Shown: one piece after another, positions 34,428 through 43,489 of the stretch
Position numbering within the stretch: position 1 is the stretch's first letter
How the letters are laid out: each line of letters begins with the position of its first letter
Assembly: GCA_002719955.1 (NCBI GenBank)
Contig: PBFW01000037.1
Coordinates: forward strand, 1-64,000
Direction of reading: 5' to 3'
Source of the DNA: Deltaproteobacteria bacterium
Lineage (GTDB): Bacteria; Myxococcota_A; UBA9160; UBA4427
DNA: 64,000 bases
The notes under the pieces: generated by a model
Seen by the model: only the letters and a program-made list of their open reading frames with translations
The model's database searches: none
Told to the model about the DNA's origin: nothing
Program-made: the position numbers and the translations under genes

Positions 34428-35576
34428 ATGCTGACGAAATTCGATGATTACCCGATCCACCAGACACCCGAGCCCTTGGCCGTGGTGGCGACCTCGGATC
34501 GCCACGCCTACGACCGCTATTGGTTCAATGGTTACCAGGACGACGGTGAATTCTATTTTGGAATCGGAGCCGCCGTTTATCCGAATCTCGGAATTCTCGA
34601 TTGCGGCCTGAGTATCGTCCACGACGGAGAACAGCACTCTTTTCACGCTTCGCGGCGCGCACCGCAAGAGCGAAGCGAAGTGGAGGTGGGTCCCTTCAAG
34701 ATCGACATCATCGAGCCGATGATGAGTCTGCGCGTCACCTTGGATGACAACGAGACAGGGATTTCCGCCGACCTGCTCTGGATCCCTCGGACCGCCAGTT
34801 TCGCGGAAGAACACCAGCGTTCGAAGCGGACGCCCGAGAGTGCGGGCCGCCATATGGAGGCGACGAGATTCAATCAGTTCGGCAACTGGCAGGGCGAAAT
34901 CCGCTATGCGGGGAAGACCGTCAGGATCGACCCGACGCGTGTTTTCGGCACAAAGGATCGCTCCTGGGGAATCCGGCCCGTCGGTGACCCTGCCCCTCCC
35001 GGAGCCCCCCCCCTCGAACTTCCAGCCATCAATTTCCTCTGGTTCCCGATTCACTGGAAGAATCGCTGCACCCATGCGGGCATCTTCGAGAATGAGCACG
35101 GGGTCTGCTGGCATTGGGATGGAATGATCATGCCGACCTACGACGAACCCGGCGAGATCCCGGGCGTCGAGGACCCCAAGATGGAGCCGCTCGCCGGGGT
35201 CGATCATGCAATCCATGAATTCTTCCCCGGGTCGCGCCGGGCGCGCCGCGCCGAGGTCTCGCTCAAACATCTCGATGGTTCGCTGACGGAGATCGAGGTC
35301 GAGAGTCTGCTCGTCTACCGCATGAAGGGCATCGGATATTCCCATCCCGAATGGGGCCACGGGAAATGGCAGGGCGAGCTCGCGATTGGCGGCGATTCCT
35401 GGCGGATCGATGATTGTGAGAATATGGATCTGCCGAACCAGCATATTCAATCCGTCGTGAAGGCGACGATCTCGGGTGAGGGAGGTCGCGAAGAGGGTGT
35501 TGGCGTCATGGAGCAGATCCATATCGGTCCGAGCAAGCGCTACGGATTCAAGGAATTTCTCGATCCCGCGACGTGA
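34428..35576 (+). CDS. DUF7064/7065-like (AttH/CrtC-fold) protein
   Basis: 382 residues from ATG 34428 (gaggagccgcc upstream). Starts MLTKFDDYPIHQTPEPLA, then RYWFNGYQDDGEFYFGIGAA, a GKTVRIDPTRVFGTKDRSWG motif in the middle (the conserved 'GxRDHSWGxR'-like turn) and FLWFPIHWKN. Two beta-barrel halves are suggested. The family is common in organisms that degrade steroids, terpenes and aromatics, usually with acyl-CoA dehydrogenases and F420 oxidoreductases; its reaction is unknown to me. No signal peptide. Confidence 0.7.
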   Translation: MLTKFDDYPIHQTPEPLAVVATSDRHAYDRYWFNGYQDDGEFYFGIGAAVYPNLGILDCGLSIVHDGEQHSFHASRRAPQERSEVEVGPFKIDIIEPMMSLRVTLDDNETGISADLLWIPRTASFAEEHQRSKRTPESAGRHMEATRFNQFGNWQGEIRYAGKTVRIDPTRVFGTKDRSWGIRPVGDPAPPGAPPLELPAINFLWFPIHWKNRCTHAGIFENEHGVCWHWDGMIMPTYDEPGEIPGVEDPKMEPLAGVDHAIHEFFPGSRRARRAEVSLKHLDGSLTEIEVESLLVYRMKGIGYSHPEWGHGKWQGELAIGGDSWRIDDCENMDLPNQHIQSVVKATISGEGGREEGVGVMEQIHIGPSKRYGFKEFLDPAT

Positions 35577-35698
35577 GGGAGCGCACGGGTGATCTGATCG
35601 CATCGGACGGGGCCATGTCTTCGCCACGAGCCAGATCTTCCCGGGCGGGCGGAGACTCGCGGGCCATCCAATCAGATCTGGCCGGAGGGAAGGCATTC

Positions 35699-35977
35699 AT
35701 GGCCGAAATCTCGATGAAGCGAAAGCATTGTTTCGAGGATGCGGACGACGTGCGGTCTCGGATCGAGGGCCTTGCGGACAAGGTCAGCGACCGGCTCGGC
35801 GGATCCTGGTCCTGGCAGGGTGATGAAGCCGTATGCGAATCGCGCGGTGCGGAGGCTCGCGTGGGCTATGACGCCGATTCGATCTCGATCGACGTGGAGT
35901 TGCCGCTCATGCTGCGTCCCCTGCGCTCGAAGCTCGAATCAAAGATCGACGAATATTTCGAACGCTATTTCGGATAG
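35699..35977 (+). CDS. Polyhydroxyalkanoic acid system family protein
   Basis: 92 residues from ATG 35699 (GGAGGGAAGG upstream). The sequence MKRKHCFEDADDVRSRIEGL ... DKVSDRLGGSWSW ... SRGAEARVGYDADSISIDVE ... PLRSKLESKIDEYF matches the PHA_gran_rgn family (small proteins annotated as polyhydroxyalkanoic-acid-system proteins). Cytoplasmic, possibly a beta-sheet with a C-terminal helix. No PHA synthase is in the window. Transcribed ahead of the GT2 gene. Confidence 0.8.
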   Translation: MAEISMKRKHCFEDADDVRSRIEGLADKVSDRLGGSWSWQGDEAVCESRGAEARVGYDADSISIDVELPLMLRPLRSKLESKIDEYFERYFG

Positions 35978-36026
35978 ACGTGAATCGGGTGTTCGTGGGT
36001 GGAACCGATTCGAGTGGAAGGATCGA

Positions 36027-37004
36027 ATGAAGATCGCCGCACGCAGCTGGGGCGCCGGCATCGTGAATCACGGAAGCTACGACGATCTGAAGCGCTGTCT
36101 GACGTCGCTCGAGAAGCAGTCGCTTCCACCGGCAGCGATCGTCGTCTACGACACGGGTATCTCTCGGGAGCGCGTCGCGACGCTGCAGCGAGATCATGTG
36201 CGCGCCGACTTCGAGGTGGGGGCGAATCTAGGATACGCCGCTGGTGCCAACCGCGTCATTCATCGATTGCGTGCGGCGTCGGGGGGGGGCGTCCTCGATT
36301 TCGTGTTGGTTCTGAACCCGGACATCGAACTCGAAGCCGACTACGCCGAATCCCTGATCTCCTCAGTCTCCGACTCGCCACGTGTGGCGATCGCAACGGG
36401 CAAACTGATTCGACCCGATCGCCGGACCCTCGACAGCGCCGGCATCGTCCTGCCGCTTCATCGCCGTCCGCGCGATCGAGGAAGCGAACGACCCGACCGG
36501 GGGCAATTCGATCGGGCCGAGGTTGTCGACGCCGCAAGCGGTGCTGCAATGCTATTGCGCGTCTCGGCGCTCGACACGCTCTCGATCGAAGGTGAGCTCT
36601 TCGATGAGCGATTCTTCGCCTATCACGAGGACACGGACCTGTGTTGGCGCGCACACCGATTTGGTCTCGAGATCTTCTACGAACCCGGGGCGGTCGCCGT
36701 ACACGCGCGGGGTTGGCAGCGGGCTCACCGCCGGGAGATCCCCCTCGCGATTCGTCGCCATTCGTTCAAGAATCACTATCTGCAGGTGGCGAAGAACGAG
36801 ACGCTGGTGAGTCTTCTCGGGCATGCGCCGGCCCTGGTCACCTGGGAGATCCTACGCCTCGGGTTCGTCATTCTCCGGGAACGCGAGCTCTTCGGAGCGT
36901 ATCGAGAGGCGTGGCATGAATTGCCGGAGGCGTTGAGAAAGCGTCGTCTGATCAGCCAGCGCGTCGCCTCCCTCGTTCGCGATCAATCGGCTCAGCCGGA
37001 ATAG
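36027..37004 (+). CDS. Glycosyltransferase family 2 (rhamnosyltransferase-like)
   Basis: 325 residues from ATG 36027 (GGAAGGATC upstream). GT-A fold: GIVNHGSYDDLKRCLTSLEK, NLGYAAGANRVI, LVLNPDIELEAD (D-x-D-like NPDIE), then RFFAYHEDTDLCWRAHRFG (the ED/EDxDL catalytic base region). C-terminal hydrophobic segment LVTWEILRLGFVIL. Closest in style to WbbL rhamnosyltransferases of O-antigen synthesis. An internal fragment of a second copy lies at 37046-37225. Convergent with gmhA. Confidence 0.9.
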   Translation: MKIAARSWGAGIVNHGSYDDLKRCLTSLEKQSLPPAAIVVYDTGISRERVATLQRDHVRADFEVGANLGYAAGANRVIHRLRAASGGGVLDFVLVLNPDIELEADYAESLISSVSDSPRVAIATGKLIRPDRRTLDSAGIVLPLHRRPRDRGSERPDRGQFDRAEVVDAASGAAMLLRVSALDTLSIEGELFDERFFAYHEDTDLCWRAHRFGLEIFYEPGAVAVHARGWQRAHRREIPLAIRRHSFKNHYLQVAKNETLVSLLGHAPALVTWEILRLGFVILRERELFGAYREAWHELPEALRKRRLISQRVASLVRDQSAQPE

Positions 37005-37048
37005 TTCTCCGGGAAGAGTTCCCGCTCCACGGCTTCGATGACCGCATG
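36992..37048 (-). pseudogene. C-terminal remnant of a second gmhA
   Basis: Minus strand reads HAVIEAVERELFPENYSG and stop; the intact gmhA ends HAVIESIERRLFPENNDVED. Similarity starts at the His. Its stop codon overlaps the 3' end of the GT2 gene, mirroring the convergent arrangement of the intact pair. Confidence 0.7.
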
Positions 37049-37225
37049 GTGTTTCCGCACCATCGCCGTCCTCGTGATCGTGGGAGCGAAACGCGCGATC
37101 GAGGACAATTCGGCGCCGCCGAGGGCATCGATGCGGCGAGTGGTGTCGCGATGCTCCTTCGCGTCACGGCGTTCGATGATCTCTCGTTCGAGGGGAAGGT
37201 CTTCGGCGAGAGATTCTTCGCCTCG
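37046..37225 (+). pseudogene. Internal remnant of a second GT2 glycosyltransferase
   Basis: One open frame reads HHRRPRDRGSETRDRGQF, then DAASGVAMLLRVTAFDDLSF and EGKVFGERFFA. The intact GT2 at 36480-36620 has HRRPRDRGSERPDRGQF, DAASGAAMLLRVSALDTLS and EGELFDERFFA. The fragment has no start, no N-terminal catalytic half and no end. Confidence 0.85.
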
Positions 37226-37373
37226 GGTTCGTTCTGCTACGGGATATGGAGACTATGACGGGGGATGCCGACACCTGGCGAGCACTTCCCGCCGCGCGAT
37301 GGTGCCGCGGACTCATCCGGCATCGAGCGAGGCTAGACCGAGCCTACGCTTGTTCGGTCGAGTCCGAGCGTGG

Positions 37374-37985
37374 TTAGACTTCCGGGTCTTCCACGTCGTT
37401 GTTTTCCGGAAAGAGCCTCCGCTCGATCGATTCGATGACGGCATGGAGGACCTGGAGGTGGACCTCCTGGATCCGGTCGGAGGTTTGCGCCCGGGGCACG
37501 ATGATCGGGAGATCGACTTCGGTGGCGAGCTTTCCGCCGCCGCGTCCCAGCAGGCCGACGGTCCGCAGTCCCATCTCGCGCGCGGTTCGCGTAGCGGCGA
37601 CGACGTTCTCCGACTCGCCGCTCGTGGAGAGTGCCACGAGGAGATCTCCTGTCCGCCCGTGTGCCTCGACCTGGCGCGAGAAGACCTGGTCGTAGCCAAA
37701 GTCGTTGGCGATGCACGAGAGCGTCGCCGGGTCTGAGAAGGCCAGCGCCGACAGCGCGCTTCGCTGTCGGCGGAAACATCCGGAGAGCTCCTCGACGAAA
37801 TGCATGGCGTCGCTCATGCTGCCGCCGTTTCCGCACGCATAGATTCGTCCACCTCGATCGAGAGTCTCGCTTGCGGTCTCGGCAAATTTCACGACGGCGC
37901 GAAGATTCTCTTCGTCGGCGACGAACGCTTTGAGGGTCGACGCGGCGTCATCGAGTGCGGATCGGAGGATGTCGCGGCTCTGCAT
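37374..37985 (-). CDS. gmhA: Phosphoheptose isomerase (sedoheptulose 7-phosphate isomerase)
   Basis: 203 residues from ATG 37985. SIS-domain enzyme that opens LPS heptose synthesis. GGRIYACGNGGSMSDAMHFV (active-site loop), then LLVALSTSGESENVVAATR and a C-terminal Q..(H/E) helix EVHLQVLHAVIESIE match GmhA. Length (E. coli 192) is right; the open frame upstream is not protein-like. It converges on the duplicate remnants and GT2, which fits an LPS core locus scattered in the window (kdsA, GT2, ELM1). Confidence 0.88.
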   Translation of the reverse strand: MQSRDILRSALDDAASTLKAFVADEENLRAVVKFAETASETLDRGGRIYACGNGGSMSDAMHFVEELSGCFRRQRSALSALAFSDPATLSCIANDFGYDQVFSRQVEAHGRTGDLLVALSTSGESENVVAATRTAREMGLRTVGLLGRGGGKLATEVDLPIIVPRAQTSDRIQEVHLQVLHAVIESIERRLFPENNDVEDPEV

Positions 37986-38258
37986 GGCCGGAGTGTCGGC
38001 GGCCGTCCTTGTTTTGACAAGCGGCTCGGGGTTTTCTCTCCGGAGCCGGCTGGGGCTCACGCGAATGGGGGTTCCGCCGGGCAGAGGGCGGGCTGCGTCG
38101 AGGGGCGTGTCCTCCCCCACGCCGCAATCTTTACGTCGATCGGGATCGCTTGCGTTTTTCGATGGAATTTCCCAATGTTCCGGCGATGCGGCGAGCGAGT
38201 CCTTTGATCGATTGCGTGGTAGGACACGCGGTGGAAACGCGTCCGGGGAATTCCTTCC

Positions 38259-38529
38259 ATGCTAGTGACCTTGAAGCCGACGGAGATCGCGAATGTGCTC
38301 GAGGTCTGCACCGGCGTGATCGAAGACGGTCGTGGCTTCATCCGAGTCGTATTCGAAGGAGATGAGAGGTGAGGCGGACTTCGACGCGGTCTTTCTCCAG
38401 GATGACTCCGCAAGTCTCGCCGAGGCCGCGCCGGAACTCAACGCGATCCTGGCATCGCTTCCGGAGCCGACCGAAACAGAGAGCTTCGAGGTGCCGCAAT
38501 CGCTCATCGACACGCTCGCCGTAGGGTGA
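38259..38529 (+). CDS. Two overlapping short acidic frames, possibly one small gene with a frameshift
   Basis: ATG 38259 gives a 37-residue frame (MLVTLKPTEIANVLEV...VFEGDER, stop 38370-38372). A second frame from ATG 38362 overlaps it and gives EADFDAVFLQDDSASL ... PQSLIDTLAVG to 38529. Each is acidic and poor in Arg, unlike the shadows, and the join would give a roughly 90-residue acidic protein. I see no known family. Either two tiny coupled genes or one broken gene. Confidence 0.3.
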
Positions 38530-38575
38530 GCGGCTTCGCACCCGATCCCATCGGTGGGGGGCGGATCTTCGAGCG

Positions 38576-38620
38576 ATCCCGGAGTCGGGGAACGGGGTCG
38601 AAGCCCGTCCCCCGGCTCCG
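38576..38620. repeat. GC-rich inverted repeat downstream of amt
   Basis: ccggag-t-cggggaacggg / cccgtccccggctccgg, a stem of about 17 pairs with a few mismatches, 20 bases past the amt stop (minus strand). No T-run, so a factor-dependent or weak terminator at best. Confidence 0.4.
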
Positions 38621-38638
38621 GATCGCCGAGCGTCCTGG

Positions 38639-39937
38639 CTAGGACGGGGAACCGTAGGCCGTCTCCGAGTGCTCGGCGACGTCGAGGCCTTCGTGCTCGG
38701 CTTCGTCGGAGACCCGTAGGCTGCCCATGACCGACTTCATCACGAAGAGGATCACCCAAGTTGCGGCGCAGGCGAAGACCGCGGTGATCGCGATGCTGGC
38801 AATCTGCGTGACGATCTGGTCGCCGTAGCTACCGCCATCGAGGGCCGCCTCGGTGATGAAGAGGCCGGTGGCAAGAGCCCCCCAGGCGCCGCCGACGCCA
38901 TGAACGCCAAAGACGTCGAGGGAGTCGTCGTATCCGAGTGCGGGCTTGAGAAGCGTGACGGCGATGTAGCAGATGACAGCAGCGCCGGCGCCGATGGCGA
39001 TCGAGCCGAGGGGGCTCACGAAAGCACAGGCCGGTGTGATCGCGACGAGACCGGAGACGATTCCGGTCGCGGCACCCAGGATGGTCGGTTTGCCGCGGTG
39101 CGCCCATTCGATGATCACCCACACGAGAAGGCACGTGGCTGCTGCGGTCTGCGTCGTCAGAAACGCGAGGCCGGCGGTTCCGTCGGCGGCGAGCTCGCTG
39201 CCGGCGTTGAATCCGAACCATCCGACCCAGAGCAGGGCCGCGCCGATCACCGTGAGTGGAAGGCTGTTGGGCGCCATCGGATCCTTGCCATAGCCCCTGC
39301 GCGGTCCGAGGACGATGGCGGCGACGAGCGCCGAGAAGCCGCTCGACATATGTACGACGAGGCCGCCGGCAAAGTCGAGCGCACCCATTTCGCTGATAAA
39401 TCCCCCTCCCCAGACCATGTGGGCCAGCGGGATATAGACGACGAGCACCCAGATGGTGATGAAGATCGCGTAGGCGCTGAATCGCATGCGTTCCGCGAAC
39501 GCGCCTAGCATGAGTGCGGGTGTGATGATCGCAAACATGCCCTGAAACATCACGAATACGTAAGTGGGGATGCTGCCCGACACACTCTCCGGGGTGATGC
39601 CCGTGAGTCCGATCATCGAGAGGTCGCCGATGAAGGCGTTGCCCTCACCGAAGGTCAGGCTGTAGCCCACGAGGACCCACAATACGCCGATGGCCCCCGC
39701 CGAGAACATGCACTGCATGAGAATCGACAAGAGGTTCTTCGTGCGGACGAGGCCGCCGTAGAAGAGGGCGAGTCCGGGCAGCGCCATCATCAGCACGAGG
39801 AGCGTGGACGTCAGCATCCACGCCGTGTCGCCGGTATTCAGAACATCTTCCGCGCGCGCGGCGCCGGCCGCGAGCGAGAAGGCGAGCGCGACAAACGTGT
39901 TCGCCACGAATCGAGACGCCTTGAGCCTAATGGGCAT
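38639..39937 (-). CDS. amt: Ammonium transporter
   Basis: 432 residues from ATG 39937 (AAGGAGAA upstream). Signal sequence about 1-28 followed by eleven helices. Amt signatures: ALFYGGLVRTKNLLSILMQ, MVWGGGFISEMGALDFAGG, VHMSSGFSALVAAIVLGPRRG, and FGVHGVGGAWGALATGLF with the twin-His region. Conducts ammonium into the cell. No glnB/glnK gene is next to it, which is unusual since amt is often paired with glnK. Normal length. Confidence 0.96.
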   Translation of the reverse strand: MPIRLKASRFVANTFVALAFSLAAGAARAEDVLNTGDTAWMLTSTLLVLMMALPGLALFYGGLVRTKNLLSILMQCMFSAGAIGVLWVLVGYSLTFGEGNAFIGDLSMIGLTGITPESVSGSIPTYVFVMFQGMFAIITPALMLGAFAERMRFSAYAIFITIWVLVVYIPLAHMVWGGGFISEMGALDFAGGLVVHMSSGFSALVAAIVLGPRRGYGKDPMAPNSLPLTVIGAALLWVGWFGFNAGSELAADGTAGLAFLTTQTAAATCLLVWVIIEWAHRGKPTILGAATGIVSGLVAITPACAFVSPLGSIAIGAGAAVICYIAVTLLKPALGYDDSLDVFGVHGVGGAWGALATGLFITEAALDGGSYGDQIVTQIASIAITAVFACAATWVILFVMKSVMGSLRVSDEAEHEGLDVAEHSETAYGSPS

Positions 39938-40484
39938 TGGGTTGGTTCTCCTTGCTTCGAAAGCATTTTCAGGGCTTCGTGTTGCTGGCCGCTGGGCATA
40001 CCTGATTTCTGCGGTCGGGTGGGGCCCGTCGCGAGCCAGTGGGGTCTGATGGGTGATAAGCAAGAAGTGCGCCGAACGTGGCGCGCGTGAGAGTGGAATG
40101 AGACAGGCGCGGTCGCACACCGAGGTGGGCCAGCCTGCGCGCTGCCCGATTCAGGGCAGGGGGTGACCAGGGAATGGGCAGCCCGCCGCTCGAGCTCTCC
40201 GACGGTCCTCGAACGCTTTCGTCGTGATGCGCGGGCGCATGAGAATCAGCCATCGACGAAGGTCGAGGTCTCCGATGTTCCTTGTGCCATCGCAATGAGG
40301 GGGCTCTGAGGATCTTGCGCAGCCGTATCGAACCCAGAACCCATGCCGAGTGTCAATAAATGGGATAACTGCACATTTACATGCGATAGAATACGGCCTG
40401 GAGTTCCGCCCTCGAGTGGATCCCCCCTTTGGTTTCCCAATCCGGTCCACGCCCCGCGACCGTGTCGGCGAGGGTGCACGCGCG
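39938..40484. other. Divergent intergenic region, no gene seen
   Basis: About 550 bases between amt and the YceI remnant. A short AT-richer stretch at 40350-40395 (aataaatgggataac...tagaat) could be a promoter for the rightward genes, but no good -35 box is visible. No gene-like translation. Confidence 0.35.
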
Positions 40485-41069
40485 GTGAGTCGGGTGCGGC
40501 TTCGCGTCCTTTTCGAGGCCGCCGCCTGGGCGCTTGCGGCCATGCCGACGATGGCGGCCACCTACGAGATCCAATCGCAGAAATCGCGGGTCCGTTTCGA
40601 AATCCGATACAGCGAATTCGTGAGGCCGGTGCGGGGGCGTTTTGCGCATCTCTCTGGTGAGATCGAATATGATGCGACGAAGCCCGCCGCAACTGCGGCA
40701 GAGGTCGTGATCGATGTGTCGAGTGTCGACACGGATAACGGCTACCGGGGCGGGCACCTTTGTACGAGCTTCTTCGAAGCGGGCCGCTTCCCCGAGATTC
40801 GTTTTCGCCTGAGACGGTTCCTTCCCGAGGAGGGGAAGGCGATCGTGACATGCCTATCGGATCGATCGGACCGTGCTGGCCAGAGGCCTCGCGCCCTATC
40901 GGGTCGAGATCGAACTCCAGGCCGCCATGATTCCCGTCAACCTGATCGCACAGATCATGGACGTGGGCTTCGACTCCCAGATGAGCGCGGCCGAGGGGCG
41001 TGGCGCGTGCTCGATGGTCATCAGATCTTGTGGTCCCGCTCGATTGAGTTGGATGAGGCCGGGCGGTGA
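40485..41069 (+). pseudogene. YceI-like gene fused to a fragment of another gene
   Basis: From GTG 40485 the frame gives a signal peptide (VRLRVLFEAAAWALAAMP-TMAA) and YceI: YEIQSQKSRVRFEIRYSEF, GRFAHLSGEIEYD, VVIDVSSVDTDNGYR and FFEAGRFPEIRFRLRRF. At about 40850 it breaks off, before the usual 'GxLTxxGVTxPV' block. After a frame change the next frame holds YRIDRTVLARGLAPYRVEIE, LQAAMIPVNLIAQIMDVGFD; a second change returns to AWRVLDGHQILWSRSIELDE to the stop. This second piece is not YceI and I do not recognise it. The locus is dead. Confidence 0.7.
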
Positions 41070-42331
41070 TGGAGCTCATCCGGATTCGGCAGCTGCTGGT
41101 TCTCGTTGCCATCACCAGTGGTGTCGCGTTGATCTCGGAGTCGCCAAATGTCGCTCGCGCTGCCGACGCCGACCCAGAAGCCCGGCTGGGGCTGCCGGAG
41201 GAGCCTATTCCGCTCGCCGAATTGCCGGAGTGCCCCCGGCCGTTGATCGAGTGGGGCGAGGGTCATCTCGAACCGAGCCAGATTTCCAAGGGGTGGACCC
41301 TGCCGACGGGTGCGGTCTGGCCGCCACCGTTTCTGTTGTGGGGAAGCGCGCGGAGCGCGTTCCAGGCCGAGACCGGCAAGGAACTCGATCAGGCCCAGTG
41401 GGTCAACGAGTTCGAGCGCTTCGGACAGCTCGCGCTCACTTCGACCGAGCGCTTCGTGGTGAGCCCCGAGCCCTTCCAGGGCGGGAACGAATTCTCGGGC
41501 TACCGATTTGGGCTCGACGACGCCGAGAGCGAGTTCGCGAGCGGATTCGATTTCACCCCGGTTACCCTTTTCTTCGAAGGAGCTTTCGGTGAGCTCTTTC
41601 CGCGGCTCGATCGGAGCGACGGTCGGCCCCTCGATCTCGGATTCATGGTGGGTCGTGTCCCGATCCTCTTTCAGTACGGGTTCCTGATCGACGATCGGAT
41701 GACCGCCTTCGGACTCGTCCAGAACTCGATTCCGGTCGTGGGCACCTCGAATCTTCGCATCTCCCTGATCACCGCATGGGATGGCGTTCATCGGGGCGAC
41801 AAGTCACGCGGTGGCGACAGCCTCCTGGTCGGGCTCTTCAGTGAGCTCGATCGCGCGCAAGCGACCTGGGCGGTCGATGCCGTCTATGTGGACGGCGATC
41901 ATGATTCGGATGGTCTCTTCGGCGGGGTGAGCGCGATTCGCCGGATCAGGGGGCGATGGAACTTGTCGTCTCGGCTGCTCGGTTCCTATGGGCTCGGCGA
42001 TGGACTCGTGACCGAAGTCGAGGGCGGACTCCTCGGGGTGATGGGGTTCTCGTTCGCGCCACAGGGAACCCTTGATGTCGCCTACGTGAATTTGATCGCC
42101 GCCGCCGGCCCACACTACAGGCCGGCGGCGCGGTCCGCGGATGAGGGCGGTCCGCTCGGTCCCGTCGAGATCCTTTTCGAGGCCCCCGGACTCGGCTCGA
42201 GCGGGCTTTGGGGCGGCGCTTCGTGCTGCGTTTCGATGCGGTTGGTGGAATTGAGCGGGGAGGGGGCGGCTTGGCGGGAGGGCGGAGTGAGATCATCATC
42301 AAGTTCTAGGGCGCATCGGCGCCTGCTATGA
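41069..42331 (+). CDS. Outer-membrane beta-barrel protein, C-terminus frameshifted
   Basis: ATG 41069 overlaps the previous stop. Signal peptide LLVLVAITSGVALI-SESPNVARA, a Pro-rich linker, then alternating hydrophobic strands (TPVTLFFEGAFGEL, LGFMVGRVPILFQYGFLIDD, LTAWDGV...). The frame runs to 42331 with a poor end (CCVSMRLVELSG...). A one-base shift near 42215 gives RFVLRFDAVGGIERGGGG ... SEIIIKF and stop at 42309, i.e. a proper final strand ending in Phe, the outer-membrane insertion signal. Family unknown. Confidence 0.7.
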   Translation: MELIRIRQLLVLVAITSGVALISESPNVARAADADPEARLGLPEEPIPLAELPECPRPLIEWGEGHLEPSQISKGWTLPTGAVWPPPFLLWGSARSAFQAETGKELDQAQWVNEFERFGQLALTSTERFVVSPEPFQGGNEFSGYRFGLDDAESEFASGFDFTPVTLFFEGAFGELFPRLDRSDGRPLDLGFMVGRVPILFQYGFLIDDRMTAFGLVQNSIPVVGTSNLRISLITAWDGVHRGDKSRGGDSLLVGLFSELDRAQATWAVDAVYVDGDHDSDGLFGGVSAIRRIRGRWNLSSRLLGSYGLGDGLVTEVEGGLLGVMGFSFAPQGTLDVAYVNLIAAAGPHYRPAARSADEGGPLGPVEILFEAPGLGSSGLWGGASCCVSMRLVELSGEGAAWREGGVRSSSSSRAHRRLL

Positions 42332-42447
42332 CCTTCGGACGTCGGTTTCTTCGGGTCGTGGCGTACGGGGAGTCGTCGAGAACGTCGATTCTCTCCTCCG
42401 GAGCCCGCCCGGTGGGGCTGCGCAAAGGTACTGGAAAGGAGGGCTCG

Positions 42448-43386
42448 ATGGCTGAGTTGACCGATCAGAAGATTCTCTTGACGGGAGCGACCGGCCAGCT
42501 CGCCTATTCGATTGGTCGCAGTCTCGCAGGTAGAAACCGGGTTCATGCGATCGCCCGCTTCAGCGCGGAGGGGAGTCAGAGGCGGCTCGAAGCGGCCGGA
42601 CTCGAATGTCGCAAATTCGACTACGTCAGCGACGATCTCGCTCGACTGGACGACGACTACGACTACGTCCTCCATCTCGCGACCACGCAGATTCCGGGAG
42701 ATTTGGACTTCGAGCGTGCACTGGAGGTGAATGCGGTCGCGACCGGCCGCCTGATGGCACGTTTTCCCGAGGTCAAGGCGTTCTTCTTCAGCTCGACTTG
42801 TTCGGTCTACGAACCCAGGGGCCAGACCCCCCTGAAGGAGACGGATCCCCTGGGCGATGCGATGCGAGGCCACTGCCCCACCTACTCGATTTCGAAGGTT
42901 GCAGCGGAAACGGTCATCAAGTTCGTGTCCGGTCAATTCGACATTCCCGCGGTCATCGCGCGAATGAATGTCGGGTACGGACCCGGGGGTGGACTCCCGG
43001 TGATGCATCTGGAGTCGATCAAGAGGGGTGAGCCGATCTACCTCCATGGCGCCCGCCCCAACCTCTTCAGCCCGGTGCATGAAGAGGATTATTTTCGGCA
43101 GCTCGTCGGCATGTTAGGCGAGGCGAGCACACCACCGCTCCTGATCAACTGGTGCGGCAGTCAACTCGTGAGCGCCGAGGAATGGTGCGAATACATGGCT
43201 GAGTTGCTGGGGAAGAAAGTCGATTTCGTGTACAGCGACGCGTTCTTCCCGTGTACGCCCTGTGACACGACGCGGCTCCACGAAACGATCGGCGAGACCG
43301 TGGTGGATTGGCGTGAGGGAATGAGGAGATTGGTCGAGGGGGGGGCGACGGACCCACGCCAGGGACCGGGCAGCCGCGACGAGTGA
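42448..43386 (+). CDS. NAD-dependent epimerase/dehydratase family protein
   Basis: 312 residues from ATG 42448 with AAGGAGGG upstream. Extended SDR: ILLTGATGQLAYSIGRSLAG (glycine motif GATGQLA variant), VLHLATTQIPGD, FFFSSTCSVYEPRG, and the active site YSISKVAAE with Tyr-x3-Lys (about residue 150). RMNVGYGPGGGLPVMHLESI resembles NDP-sugar epimerases and mycobacterial/deltaproteobacterial relatives. Substrate unknown. Confidence 0.88.
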   Translation: MAELTDQKILLTGATGQLAYSIGRSLAGRNRVHAIARFSAEGSQRRLEAAGLECRKFDYVSDDLARLDDDYDYVLHLATTQIPGDLDFERALEVNAVATGRLMARFPEVKAFFFSSTCSVYEPRGQTPLKETDPLGDAMRGHCPTYSISKVAAETVIKFVSGQFDIPAVIARMNVGYGPGGGLPVMHLESIKRGEPIYLHGARPNLFSPVHEEDYFRQLVGMLGEASTPPLLINWCGSQLVSAEEWCEYMAELLGKKVDFVYSDAFFPCTPCDTTRLHETIGETVVDWREGMRRLVEGGATDPRQGPGSRDE

Positions 43387-43489
43387 GCGCGTCCGGATAG
43401 GGGGCGGAACTCGACCGATGCTCGAAACAAGATCGGCAACACGCGGGGTTGAGGCACGCGCGGCGAGGGGAATTCGGCGAAAATCAGGA

